Below, in pieces: positions 21,666 to 34,100 of a stretch of 64,000 nt of DNA. The translations under genes and the position numbers were made by a program. This DNA comes from Archilochus colubris (lineage: Eukaryota; Chordata; Aves; Apodiformes; Trochilidae): assembly GCA_023079485.1 (NCBI GenBank), contig CM041115.1, positions 25,979,505 to 26,043,504 on the forward strand, read 5' to 3'. Within the stretch, counting starts at the first letter, position 1. Every line of letters begins with the position of its first letter. The notes below the pieces were generated by a model. The model did no database searches and was not told the DNA's origin. It worked only from the letters and a program-made list of their open reading frames with translations.

Positions 21666-24055
21666 CAAAATACTTCCGCTTTGAAAGCCAGCCATTTCTT
21701 GTCACTAATTTAATGCAATACATTAAGAATCTGGTATTCCTTAAGCCACTAAAATTAGAGAGGGTTTGTTCATGCTGTGTAATAATAACCTTGCACTCTC
21801 CTTTGCTTCTACAATGATACCAGAGCAAAAAGAGTACCCACTATATGTAAATGTAGAAGAACTAGAAGAAGATTTGACTGTAAACTAATGAAAATTAACT
21901 TCTATCCAACATAATCATTTGTAAATAATCTGCATTTATCTGCTTCTTAAAGTATAATAATTTACAAGTAACAGAAACATTTACCGTAACAGAAAATGAA
22001 GTGAGAAAAAAAAAAAGATGAGGTGTTTAAGCAGAAAACAAAATTGATACTACTAACCAAGCTGTAAACTCGTGTGATTTAATAGCATCTCATGAAAACT
22101 TCTTCAAGTACAGTACTGCTCGTGAGTCCTTTACAAAATTTGGATTGGACCTTATTTCTTATCTCATTTTTCATATTGGATATGTGTAAACACATTAAAA
22201 ATAAAAATGTCCCAGTGTTGATACAATAGCATGAATATTATATGTTGTGTTTTGTGTAGAAATACTGTCAAGTTGGAAAATAATTATCTTGAATTCTGTA
22301 ACATGTGAAGGAAAAAGGGGTGGATGTCAATGGACTGATTAAAGATAGACCAGGCATGTTGCTTCATGGAATTAAATATACTAATCAGATTCTGAGCTTA
22401 GGAGACAGAAATAGAAAAAGAAGTGGAGCAAGTGAACAATGCTGCTCCCTGTTTTATCTTTCATTTCAATTAGGCAAACAAATCAATGAAGACTTTTCAG
22501 AAAAAAATTATATTTTATAAAGCCCTACCAAGTTGAGTCATTATTTTTCTTACCTGCTTGAAGTGTGAAGACTTGAAGAACTAGTAGTACTTTATGCCTT
22601 CAGTGATCAGAAGGATATGTATATACAGTGTATCGTTGCTGACTGCAGCTGACAATACAGAAGTCCAAAAAAAAACCCCACTTGAACTTGTTATCCTATT
22701 AAGCATTAGTAAGATAGACACCCCACTCTTTATGAGCTTAGAAAAGCAAACTAATCACAGAGAATCCATATTGGCAAACATCTGAGGAAAATGAATGTTG
22801 GCTTGTAGAAGCAGTAAGTATAAACATCTTTTTTTGTTTGTTTATTTTTAAACTGACACTTTGTCAAGTAGTACTCTCTATGTCCCAGTTTTTATAACTC
22901 ATCATAGAATAAAATATGGGATTTCTGTAGGTTTTTTATGCAGTACAGTTTTAATAATTTCATTTATAATTCAGTGTATCGTTTGGTTTTCAGAATAAAT
23001 AAGAATAATATTTTTCTAAACAGAAGGAATTTTTCAGATGATTTTTGCTTGTTTTCCTAAATGATAGGGATTACTTAGATGCATTTTAGATTCCCAAGAC
23101 TGTGTCTGTCATTTTTGTATATAAGGTCTTAAAGTGTAGTCTGTGAAATGTAGAAGTGAAACCCTACCTGAATGAACTTCACTGTGTTATTTGTGTTGTC
23201 TGTCTGTAACTAATGTTTCAGATGAGGAATGTGAGAGATGCTGTAGTAAGACTACAGGATTATTAATCAAGAAGGAATATTGCATATTGTTCAGTAGAAA
23301 AGCTTAAAAACTCAGTCCACATCACTGAATATGCCTGGGTAGTAGAGGTTTTTTTTCTACAGTTTCATCATTCAGCATTCTAAAATATCTTTGGTAAAGA
23401 AATTTTTTACTTCTCTTTAAGGAGAGAATCATTCTAACACTTGAGATACTCCAGCTCAGTGATGAAATGTAGACATTTTCTTAACAAACATGATAGAACT
23501 TCAAAAAGAGCTCATGAAATACTGAACATTCCAGTTTTTGTCACACTAAACCCATATTACTACTGATTTATCCAGTCTAAATTGCTTTTCTGTAAATAAT
23601 GACCCTGGAAACCTCTAAGTCAGAAAATAAGGGATCTACAATTCCCCATTTTTGATGCAGGAAATCAAATCCTAGAAGCTAGGACAGATTTTTTAATTTT
23701 TTTTTTCCTTTATTGCATTCTATGAGAAATGGAAGGGTTTTCTCACTTGTCACTTGTATTTTGTAGTCACAGACATTCTAAAAATAAAAATTTATTTTTA
23801 AAGAAAATTTTATAGTGTACAAAGTATTGCACAGCTTTCTTTTGGTGAGCTGTGTTTCAAAGATTCTGGGCTTAGATTGTTTCTGTTTTCTGAAGCTCAG
23901 AAAAAGTAGAATAATTCAGCTTGAAAAAAATGTAGCACTTCAATTAACAGTAACATCTTTGACTACAGAAATTATATTTGATTATTGGAAGTGGTCATGT
24001 GTTACAGTGAGAATTCTACTAATTTTAGTGCCAACTGCCACATCACATCTGAAGG
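21666..24055. other. Intergenic or distal NUDT12 3' UTR
   Basis: AT-rich sequence downstream of NUDT12 with no recognisable gene. The 71-codon frame at 22305-22520 has no known domain. Confidence 0.55.
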
Positions 24056-24059
24056 GTGT

Positions 24060-24549
24060 TTGATGCTGACAAAGCGTCATGTTTGATACTGACAAAGCAA
24101 GAACTATGTGCCAAAAGAGGAACAAAAGTGAGTAAAATACATGATGATGCACCAAATACCAGAATAACAAGGTCACTGACAAGAAAACCACTAATACAGC
24201 TACCATTCAAATTAGCAGTTCTGTGTTCTCTGTAGTGGGAATCATACAGGTCCAAAAATGTAAACAAAGGGCAATTCATGGTGTCACAGCTTAGCGGAAA
24301 GGGAACGAAATAAATAGTAAAGTAACAAAATTCAAATATATACACAACCAGATGAACAGCACTTGGCAAGCTGGTGGTAACAAACAGCAGCACAGCCAAC
24401 AATAAGTGGGAAGAAAGGAGAGAAGAGCTGGTGACTTTTTTATAGACTATGGCAGGAAGTGGGAGGGAACAGATCCCTCCCTTTGCATTCTACCCCCCTC
24501 AGAGTCTGAAAGCCCTTCTTCTTTAGTTCCCCATGTCCAAACAGTGACA
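24060..24549 (-). repeat. 3' LTR of the ERV
   Basis: It begins on the minus strand at 24549 (TGTCACTGTTT). It has a TATA-like box (minus CTATAAAAAAG, near 24,440) and continues through agctggtggtaacaa to an AT-rich tail. It is similar in order and wording to the LTR at 56.2-56.7 kb. The far end near 24,060 is approximate. Confidence 0.75.
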
Positions 24550-25199
24550 TTCCACCCCTTATTCCATTCCATTTCTCTCCATACTCATTGACCCAGCGGT
24601 GCCCTGTCTTCAAACAAGACTTTTGTTGGGTCCAGGCTGCAGATCCTCACCATGGCAGTTTCTCAAGGCAAGACAGATGGCATGGGGTCTGTCAGGGTTC
24701 ATGCCCTCACATCCTGCAAGCTCTTCCTGAGACTTTTGGACACCACTGCATTATCCTGGGGCAAAACACTTATTACAACTTACTACTCACATAAAATCTA
24801 TGTAAACTATGTAAAGTGAAACTAAATGCATTTGGCTAGTGTTAAGTTCCCCTGTGGTACACAATGGACTTCCCCGTCCTCCTGCATAACCCATCAAGTG
24901 TGTCCTGGACAACAGCAGAAGCAATCCCATAGATAGGTTTGTCATTACCCAAAGCAGGTTAGACCCAAACATTTTTTCCCAATAGGTTCCTTTCACACAC
25001 AACAGGGACTTTATCTCCATCCACTGAATGTAGAAGGTCTGACACAGCAGGACCAGTTCAACTGATAGATCCCCTGGTGTTAACTAGCCAGGCAGCTTCT
25101 GCCAAGTGCATATCCTGATTTTTGAAAGTCCCACCCATTGCTTTCAGGATGGTTTTCAGCAAGCCTTTGTAGCCTTCAGTTTTTCCAGATGCTAGTGCA

Positions 25200-25625
25200 C
25201 GATCAGGAATGTGGTATATCCACTCTATACTCTTTAGCCCAGTTGTCTATTAGGTGGTTTTTGAAATCAGTGCCATTGTCTGACTCGATGCTCTCTGGGG
25301 TACCATGCCACCACAACCCTTGCCTTTCGAACCCGAGAACAGAGCTACAGGCAGTGCATGAGGCACAGGGTACGTTTCCAGCCACCCAGTGCTTGCTTCA
25401 ACCATTGTGAGCACACAGTGCTTACCCTGGTGACGCTGAGGGAGTGGGATGTCACCAATCTGCCAGGCCCCTCCATACTTGTATTTATACCAACATCCCC
25501 TGTACCACAAGGGTTTTAACCATTTAGCTTGTTTGACTGCTGCACATACATCACAATCATGAATAATCTGTATAATATTGTCTAAAGTTAAATCCACGCC
25601 TTGGTGAGGGGCCCATTGGTACATT
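25200..25625 (-). pseudogene. Retroviral integrase remnant
   Basis: Two overlapping minus-strand frames (25250-25624 and 25203-25385) together resemble a retroviral integrase. One has the end of a zinc-binding-like region (CDVCAAVKQAK), then LTMVEASTGWLE with the usual aspartate of the first catalytic motif missing from its expected place. The other frame has ESDNGTDF, the second catalytic aspartate region. The frame changes between them, so no functional enzyme is encoded. Confidence 0.83.
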
Positions 25626-25757
25626 GGATCTCAGCCTTGGTGACCTGAAGTGTCATGGGCCCAGTGAGCTAAGTACAGTTCACCTCTGTGCTCCCAGACT
25701 AAACCTGTTTGAAACACTTTAGCTGCCTGGTCCACCTGATGGTTTTGATGGTGTTCT

Positions 25758-25946
25758 TCACTGGTCCCCACTCTTAGGGGCCCTTACCCTTACCCTCGGT
25801 GTCTCTAACAGGGCAGTGATACCTTGCCACAGAGTGGCAGCCCAAACAGGCTTCCCCCTGCACTGCCAGTTGTCCCGTTTCCATCCCTTCAGCCACCCCC
25901 ACAAGGCATTTGCTGACATCCATGAGTCAATGTAGAGGTAAAGCAC
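25758..25946 (-). pseudogene. Retroviral RNase H remnant
   Basis: A minus-strand frame with YLYIDSWMSANALWGWL, corresponding to the TDS-type catalytic segment of retroviral RNase H, followed by a run ending RAPKSGDQ. It lies upstream of the integrase in the pol reading direction, the normal order. The frame is short and closed. Confidence 0.72.
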
Positions 25947-26344
25947 TGGCCACTTTTCCCGTTCAGCAATGTCCAGGGCCAGCTGGATGGCTTTTACCTA
26001 TGCACACTGGCACAAACTTAGCTGCTTGTGCAATTTGTTGTGTAGGACTCCAAACTGCTGCTTTCCACCTCTGCTGACTTCCTACAAGACAGGAGGATTC
26101 ATCAGTGAAGAAAGCAAACTTCTTCTCATCATCTTAAGGTTCATAATATGGAGGAGCTTCCTTGGCACACTTCACTATCTCATCTGGTGCCATTCCAAAA
26201 TCTTCACCCTCTGGTCTGTTTCTAATCTCCTCCATGACGCCTGGACAATCAGGGCTCCCTATTCAACCCCACTGTGTTATCAAGGCAATCCCCTTACTCC
26301 ATCTCAGGGTTTAATGCTGGGCTGGCAATTAACCAGCTGACAGT

Positions 26345-27113
26345 TGTTCATTATTAATCTCCTTCCCCTCCTTGATAAAGAAAGGAGAGTGAATAAGAGA
26401 GAGACACTTATTGGCTGGAAACTAAACTACACAGCTTTAATGAAACAGTAATGATAAAAAGGAAAAAAGAATATTAAATATATACAAATATACAGAGAAA
26501 CGATACCCTGTTCCTCACCTTTTTCCCCCAGTAACACATCACCATCAAGACTGCAGGGCAGCCCTGGGAAAGTCCAGGTTTGAGTCCTGGAGTCAGCAGC
26601 AGTCAGGAGCTGGAGGCAGGAACACACAGATTCAGGTGGCACGGATCAGGACCACATGCAGAGGGATGGACAGAATCCTCCCAGGATGCTAAAGGAAACA
26701 GGAACAGGTGAAGAAGGGCAAAGGCAAAAGGCCAAAGGCGGGAAGGAAGACGAAGGGGTTTAACCTTCATGAACCCTCAAATTTATACTGAGTGTGATGC
26801 ATATGGGATGGAATACTCTGGTCAATTTTGGTCATTTCTCTTGCCCGCTCCTCCCTAAAGGAAGGTTTCAGGTGTAACCTCCTTACTCCTTTTCTCTTGC
26901 AGAGCATAAGATGTTCCTCAGAACTGAGCTATGGCATTGGTTCTGCATGACACTCTCGAGACATAACTATAGACATGGAGTGTTATCAGTCCTAGGAGCA
27001 GACACTGACTGAGAAACTTGTTGTTAATTTCAACAAGTACAGCTAAAAGACACTTAGCTGAAAGCAGAATCACAAGACAGAAAATTCTCTCTACCCTGGC
27101 CCAAACCAGGACA
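26345..27113 (-). repeat. Second LTR nested in the ERV
   Basis: It begins on the minus strand at 27113 with TGTCCTGGTTTGGGCC, the opening of a common avian LTR family, and differs from the outer LTRs. A TATA-like GTATAAATT (minus) lies near 26,785. The left end near 26,345 is approximate. The pol-type sequence on both sides suggests insertion into the older provirus, followed by LTR-LTR recombination that left a solo LTR. Its exact family was not determined. Confidence 0.7.
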
Positions 27114-27454
27114 CTTCAGGTGGTATCAGTGGCATGGTGCATAGACAAAATCCTCTTCTTAAACATCCACTTCAGAACCTTCAGACAGGGTACCAGGAGG
27201 AGCATTGCTACCAATCACTTCTGAAGGGGCTCTAATTTCTTCATAGGCAGCCAATATTTCTCTTTCAGTTGGAGAGTAATTGGCCTCTGAACCTTTAACC
27301 TGCTGACTCCAGAACCCTAGGGTTGACCTCAAATCTCATCGGGTGCTTTCTGCCAGAGGCTCCAGATGGGACCATTATCACCAGCTGCAGGGTAGAGCAC
27401 ATTTTTCATTTCCTGTCCTGTTCGGGAAGGTCCCAGGGCCACAGCATCGCACAG

Positions 27455-27526
27455 CAGCTCTGTGTTTCACCCCTCTCAGAGTCTGAAAGCCCTCCTTCTT
27501 TAGTGCCACCTATTCAAACAATGACA
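27455..27526 (-). repeat. 5' LTR fragment of the ERV
   Basis: About 70 bases match the U3 start of the LTRs at 24.5 and 56.7 kb (ctcagagtctgaaagccct ... aacaatgaca). Sequence to the left of about 27455 no longer matches, so most of the LTR has been deleted. Confidence 0.7.
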
Positions 27527-30500
27527 CGTGGAAATTTTTTTATGTATTTTGAGAATTTTTGCTGAAGATAAAATGGTTTTATCCAGTATAACAGATATAA
27601 TGTACAATAGAGTGCCATTTTTTAAAAACATGTTTTTACATACATGATAATAAATTAATGAATATCCCTTGCATTAGATGATACCATCTCTATATGGACC
27701 ATTTACAGTACAGAGCCTATCTATAGGTTCCCCATTTTGTTGCAATGGAAAACAGTGCATATCTTTAAATTAAGCCAGATTTTAAACACCTCAAAAAATA
27801 CAAAATAAATGCTTGTTGCTATTACTACATCATTCTTGTTGTGACAAAAGCTCAAAATAATTTAATAGAAAGAAAGATTTGCTTATTAAGTGGGAGGAGG
27901 TTTCAAGACAATTAGTCATACCTAGTTTTTTTAAGAACTGAAAGCTGGACCTATGACAGGCCTTCTCCCTAAAAAGAGAGAAATGTTTATGCATGTACAG
28001 CCCATGAGATATAGAGCATTTTTGCTGTTATCTTATTGGGACTTGAATTCTCAATTCTCAGTTAAAATAATCTTGAAAGTATTTGACTAATTGCTACTTT
28101 AGTCAACTTTTTTTTTTAAAACTAAAGTGAAGAGCACCCTGCATGCAGGGAGTTATTTTAACATAAGGGTCCTGAACACTGGATATCCTCAAAAAAGATT
28201 GTTCAAAACATATTTAACATTTTTCTGGTGTAACTTGTTGGTTATAGAAGTGTCCAAAATAATGCAGAATCTTAATACATGAGGTTTAGATTTCCTGAAT
28301 ACACTCATTTGTGGCTTAAGTGATGGTCTTGTTTGCTTATACAGGAACCTTCCTTGTCAATCAGAACTGCAGATATATTAATTGCTGTTTGCTATCTTTT
28401 CATGATCTGAAATAGCAAGATCCTGAGTTGGTCAGCTCATTTAAAAGTCCCACAACACAGTTCATGAAATAAATGATCTTTGGGTCCCAGTACAATATCA
28501 GTTGCAGATTAATTTCATTTATCCATGCTTTTTTAGGTGTTTCATTTAGAGGATGTTTTTCAAGACCAGTCTTTTATGGAAAACGCATAAACAATGAAAT
28601 AAGGTACATATCCTCTGAGGCAGACAATGAGGAAACACTATTAAAGCAGACATTATTGGTGACACATGACTTTTCTTGCACATGTTTAATGTTAATGTTA
28701 AAATACATAGGTTGGCAACAGTACTGAAGAAGTGGATATTCTGAAATTATTCAAATAAGGTACTAGTTGTAAACTTGAGACAAGAGATTTGGAACATCCT
28801 TGTAGAAAAGAGGTAAAAATGCAGGATACATGGATAAGGCAGACTTGAACGAGGTAAATGACCCCTTTTTGCCTACTCTGAAGGGCACTGCGAGGTTATC
28901 ACACACAACTCGTTCTAATTACATTGTTTCTGTTACAAGTGGATTATCTGTGGGGTATCTGCTTCAATGCATAAAAGCTTATACAAGTAACATGCCACAA
29001 AACAGTCCGAAAAGAGAGTAAGAGGAAGAATTCACATGGAAAATCAAGCTTTTCAAAGAATTTTAGAGGAGGAGAGGACGAGGGGAACTAAGTAGTGGTT
29101 AGAGGAGCAAAGTCAAAGATTAGTACGGAATAGAGGAACATTGAGAAACACGAGAAGAGAAACACTGGAAGTCAATGAGAACAAAAGTCATTGTCATTAA
29201 GGCTATCTAGGAAAATGGAGACAAAAAGTAGGATTCAATATGTAGGTAGAAAAACTCATTAAAAGGGTTTGATGTGGTTGAAATACTGAAGGAAAGAACA
29301 GTAGAAGGTTCTTTTTAAATAAAGGCTTGTTTGGGTATTCTGTGATATATTCTACAGTATGTGAATGGTACAGAATTCGGTAGGAAAGCATTCAGTGATC
29401 TGTCACTGAGTGTTTTTATAGTTATGCTTTCTACAACAAAATATACTGAATTCTAAGAAAAATACTTGCTATCTAAAGGGACAATTACAGTTATCCTAAA
29501 ACAGCATTAATATTTTGCAAATATATTGTCTCACCACACCACTCCAATTCAAGATTATTAAATATTTTTTTGATATTTTCCTTTCTTGTTTTCTAATTTT
29601 TTATTTTTGGCACTGTCTCATCATTACTGTATAGCTTCACTGAATATGATTGTTTAAAAAAACTTAAGAATGCATAGTTTTCATATAGAATCTCCTTTAT
29701 ATAAACTCATAAAAGTGAAGTAAAAGCTTTTCCTACCTAACAAGAGAATCTGAGAAGCTTATGTTAGAAAGATATTTTGCTGCCTTTGTTATCACAAAGA
29801 TTGCCATCACCCGCATTATCTGAAAGAAATACTATTAAAATGTTAATAAATTAACATACAGAAATGTAGTAAAGACAATAAACCTATTTGCATCAGAATG
29901 GTTCTTCCCAGTGTTTACTTGAAATTTAACACACTGCATGCTTTACTAAAATCAATATTTATATAAGAAAATTAACATCTAAGAGATAGTCTTAATCACA
30001 AATGAACAGTGCAAACATTGATTCTAAATTATAATTTGTATGCACTTACTACAAATCACAAAAATAACAAAAAAAAAAAAAAACAACAAGAAAAACAAAC
30101 AAAAAAACACAAGCCAAAACTTAATCATCCTGGTTAGGTGGGTCTTACAATTAATCTTTGACCACACAGAAAATTCTGTAACCCTACCACTATGAGCAGC
30201 TTTGACCTGTGGCATCCTCTCTGCTGATGATTTTGCTGCTGTATACCAAGTATTAAGTTTTAGAAGATCATTTCCCACAGTCCTGTCACAAAGAGAATCC
30301 ACCTTTGGTATTTTCAGATTGCTCCATGTCACTAAGTGCTATTTGAATAGTAGTAGACTTAGTGACCATCTTAGACTTTTCATTTATTCTGCAAAGTCAT
30401 ATGTTTTGCCATGACAAAGTCTGGCATAAACATACATTACAACTATAAGAAAAATATGAAATAATGTGATTTTAATTTTAATTTTAATTAATCCAAAATA

Positions 30501-31017
30501 CTTTCTATCTCCTTACGGTTCAGCATCCTTCTTGCAGTTTTTCCTCTTTTCTTTTCTTTTTTTTTTTTTTTGGTATTATTTGATGTGCTTTTCACTTTTC
30601 TACTCCATCCACCTTGAGCCATCCTAACCTTATCCCCAAAGCCATTTTAATTCAAATCCAGTACATAATGGTAACAGTCATTCCTATTAAACTTCTCTTT
30701 AAAAAGACCTTAAATACAGCCCAAATCTTCCATAGACTTCAAAGAGGATTGGTTCAGGCCTCATAGCTCTTGTCCTCAGACCTTTATTCTAAGCTGTAAT
30801 TTAGAAACCTTTGAGAATTTATTCCTAAATAACCAAGAGAACAAAATAGATGCATTAGTACATAATAGATGCATTAGTTCTAGCACTTTTTCTTGTTTTC
30901 ATTATAGACAGTCAGGTTTTATGCAGGAGAAAAGCCAAGGTAGAAATCCTGACAGAGTTAGAGGAAAATTATTCCAGGCAAACTTTCTTATTATCCAATG
31001 TTTTCCCTCCCACACAG
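27527..31017. other. Region upstream of PDZPH1, no gene seen
   Basis: AT-rich sequence. It has an A-rich run with interspersed C at about 30,062-30,110 and a T-rich run at 30,545-30,576. No CpG island is present, so PDZPH1 probably has a tissue-restricted, CpG-poor promoter or further non-coding exons here that I cannot place. Confidence 0.5.
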
Positions 31018-31109
31018 AAGAGTGGAACCCAGATGCCCTCAGTTTTTAGAAATGAGCAGAAAAAGAAGAAAAAGCTGCAGGGGCAGAAAGAGCTCTGATT
31101 TCAGAGAAT
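31018..31109 (+). CDS. PDZPH1: PDZPH1 first coding exon (58 coding nt)
   Basis: The ATG at 31052 opens a frame of 19 codons rich in Arg and Lys (MSRKRRKSCRGRK...), ending at the strong donor agaat|gtaagt after base 1 of codon 20. This phase is exactly what the next exon needs (T + AT gives Tyr, then EQFAP). The purine at -3 (G) supports the start. A likely acceptor for the exon is ccctcccacacag at 31017; ttttttag at 31049 is a weaker alternative. It is inferred from splice sites and phase, without transcript data. Confidence 0.78.
31033..31098 (+). promoter_or_regulatory. Possible upstream ORF overlapping the PDZPH1 start
   Basis: An ATG at 31033, 19 nt upstream and out of frame, opens a 22-codon frame (including its stop) that ends in TGA at 31098, after the main ATG. 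Its context is weak (C at -3). If the exon starts at 31018 it could lower initiation at 31052; if the exon starts at 31050 it is not in the mRNA. Confidence 0.35.
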
Positions 31110-34100
31110 GTAAGTTTATAGAAATGCTTAACTTGAAGTAAAAATCTCAGAATCGTAAGTTATTATTCTCCATTTACTCATAAAGAAAGAAAACAATCTT
31201 TGTACCCAAAGCTATCTGTCAAATTGGGAATATTTACACTCCAATAAGGTACATATATCTAATGTCTTGATAATGCAAGTTGTTTTATTTTATTTGAGTT
31301 TTTATCCTACGTATCTGGCAAAGATAGCTCTTCTTTCTGAAGAGCAAAAGTGGCTCAAATTTCCAGCATTCTTAAATTGTCTCAACGCTGTCTAAGTTTA
31401 AAAGCTCATTATTATTTTGCTCAGGTACATGTCACAGTAAGCTGTTCTCTAATGCACATGACCTATTATAAAAAAAGCTGAAGCAAGGCAGAAGTTTATG
31501 TAGTTTTATATGAATGCCACGAAATCTTGCCTGGGACTGTTCTGCCAGTGAACAGTTTTTTATTCTGCTTTAAACAGGGAACTGTGACTCAGATTGCCTG
31601 GAAATGTGCCACTGGTCTGCTGTGTGTTTGTGACAATATTCATTCATCTCTTTCCTCATCTTTAAAAGGATTAGAAAAGCTAAGTTCCATGTAATTTACC
31701 CCAAATTCCAAACAACTAATGGAATATTGATTGTCCCGTTGTATTCACAGGAATTAATTAAACACTGAGATGAGTAATGGAAGTAAATAGGCTAGATCTT
31801 TCTAAATGCAAATAGAATACCTTATTACCTAATAACTGTAAGACTTTTTAAGGAAAAAAAATGTTAATGTATTAATTTCCTCTATCAGAGAGAGTGAACC
31901 TGGCCTGCCCTGTTTGTCTGACTTCACATTACTTATCAGATAGTTAAAACAAAAGAAGTTTATACTGAAATGAAAGCATCATGTTTTGGAAGATAAACTA
32001 TACTTTCAAGATAAAACAGACATTTTTAATGAAAACAGTCTCAAATGTGCTAATCATACCTTTGTGATACTGCTTACCAAATCATGGGAAATTTTTTTTT
32101 CTTTTTTTCACATTAAATTAGATGAACAGTTTGCACCTATTTGTAAGTGCCAACAAAATATAGGAGACCTTGAAAATAAAGCAGATGACACTCTGGCTCA
32201 CTTCACTGAGCCACTGGATGTAAACAGTACTGAAGAAAATGGAAAAAATGAAAACAAGAATCAGAGTAGCTCAGATGCAGCTGAAGACAAAGACCTTGAT
32301 AACGTATCAGACAATGAAAAAGAAGGAAAGAAGGAAAAAACCTACCCTCCTCAAATGTTCTCTCCTCAGCAAGATGAAATTCTAGCTACAGTAACTTTTG
32401 ATGAGTCAGAAGGCTCCTCCACAGGAAAAATTACCCTGTGGGGCAAGCCAGACTCTACAGAATCAGGTAGCCTGACTACTGGAAAAATTACTGCAGAAGT
32501 AAAATGTGGTTCTTTGAATGTGAAAGTAGAAATTGAGAACGTTTTTTTGTTTGATTCTGGATCAAACCTTGTAGCTGAAAAAAGGAAAAGTTCAAAGAAC
32601 AAAAAACGCCAAAACGAGAAAAACCAGTGCTCAAAATGTTCAGTATACCAGTGTGCTTCAACTGAGCACTCAGCAGAAGACAGTGGGATATATAAGGGAT
32701 CCTGTAAACAGAAAATTCAAACAGCCATCAGCATAAACCCCTCCCTGAAAATGAACATTGAAGAAAAGGAAATTACAGTGGAATATACTAGCAGAAATAA
32801 AAACCTAAAGATTAATGTCAAACCTGGTGAAGAAGCACAGAGCAAGACTTGCAGTGGGGAACACGAATGTACCTACTGGAGTGGGACAGATTATTCTGTA
32901 ACAGAGACACCTTACAATACAGGCTGTGAGTCATCTTTTAGCTTTCATGAAAAAGTGGATTATGCATTCCCAGACGGATGTACACTTCTTCCTCCACCAA
33001 AAGAGTTTGCTGACTGTGACGAAATGGATTTGAATACAGTTGCAGAGGGGGAGCCTGTATACCTTGTTAGTGACAGTAAGGAATCTGACAGCTTCTCTAC
33101 AGCCTTGAGCATTTGGGAGAAAGAAAATTATTTCTGTAGGAATAACAAAAGGGACTGTGAAGACCACATCAATGAAAAGGAAGATTTTTCAAAAGATAAA
33201 ATATTTTTCTCAAAAATAAATAATACAAATAGTCTTGTAGATAGTAATATCTTGAATAATCCGAATTCTGGGAAAGATCTTATCAGCAAGAACAATGTAT
33301 TAAGTCAAGAAAGAAATAACTGTGACAAATGCAGAGACATAAGAGAAAAACCAGCAAGAAGAAAGTCTTTCCCAGATACTACCTTTGATGTACCATCACT
33401 AGTTCACCCTAGAACTGCTTCTGGATTTTATTCATTGCCATCCTTAAAAGTATTATCTAAGGAAGCCAGAGGAGATGTCTATAAGGGGAACTCACTCATC
33501 CATACCAGCTATACAGAACTTTATAAGTGTCCTGACCTCACCTTCTCACTGGAAAGTTTGAGAAGATTTAAGCCTGCATATCAGTATGGTTTTGTCTCAT
33601 TTGATCATAATATTACCATTTGTTCATCTGAGACTGAAGGAAGTCTTGATGACACTTGCTTACTGAATGACTATGTAGACTATGTGGGGCAAAGTAACGA
33701 AACAGAAGAAACACTAGTAGAGAGCCTTCATTCCAGTGATACTATAGAGGAGGAAAAAGAAAAATGTAATGCAGAGCCTCTGAGAAACCTAGCCATATGG
33801 GAGAAAGACTCTGAGTCTACTGAAGATGCTTTAGATGAAGGGACACCAGAGTACAACTGTCTAGAAAAAAACTCTGAATTGCAGAATAAAACTCAGCTGG
33901 TACAAGTCTCTCCACATTCTAGAAGCCCTTTGGATGAACTTACTAATGATCAGGGAAGTACTAATTATGCATCTGCAGAAAGTGCTCCAAACCATCTTTC
34001 ACCTTTACAGCAAAATTTTCACCCATTCTGTGCAAATCCTGAGGTAACAAAGGCAGGGAGAGGGTCAGTAATGACTGTGATAACTGCAGAGCTAGAAAGA

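Larger units (their letters stand above)
24060..27526 (-). mobile_element. Broken endogenous retrovirus, antisense, with nested LTR
   Basis: On the minus strand the order is: a U3 start of a 5' LTR (27526 down to about 27455), internal sequence (to about 27114), an unrelated LTR inserted (27113 to about 26345), more internal pol sequence (to 24550), and a 3' LTR (24549 to about 24060). The two outer LTR pieces share cagagtctgaaagccct and both begin TGTCA(C/T)TGTTT on the minus strand. A purine-rich tract (minus AAGGGGTGGAA, 24550-24560) lies directly before the 3' LTR, as expected for a polypurine tract. The pol frames are interrupted by stops and shifts, gag and env are not recognisable, and the 5' LTR is mostly lost. 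It is an inactive relic. No target-site duplication was found. Confidence 0.85.

Noticed and set aside
22305..22520. 71-codon frame downstream of NUDT12
   Set aside because: No recognisable family and no conserved features; probably chance in the 3' flank.
31986..32121. Start of the 882-codon open frame as the PDZPH1 N-terminus
   Set aside because: The first codon is TTG, there is no ATG in this part, and it contains the intron's pyrimidine tract and acceptor. It is intron read-through.
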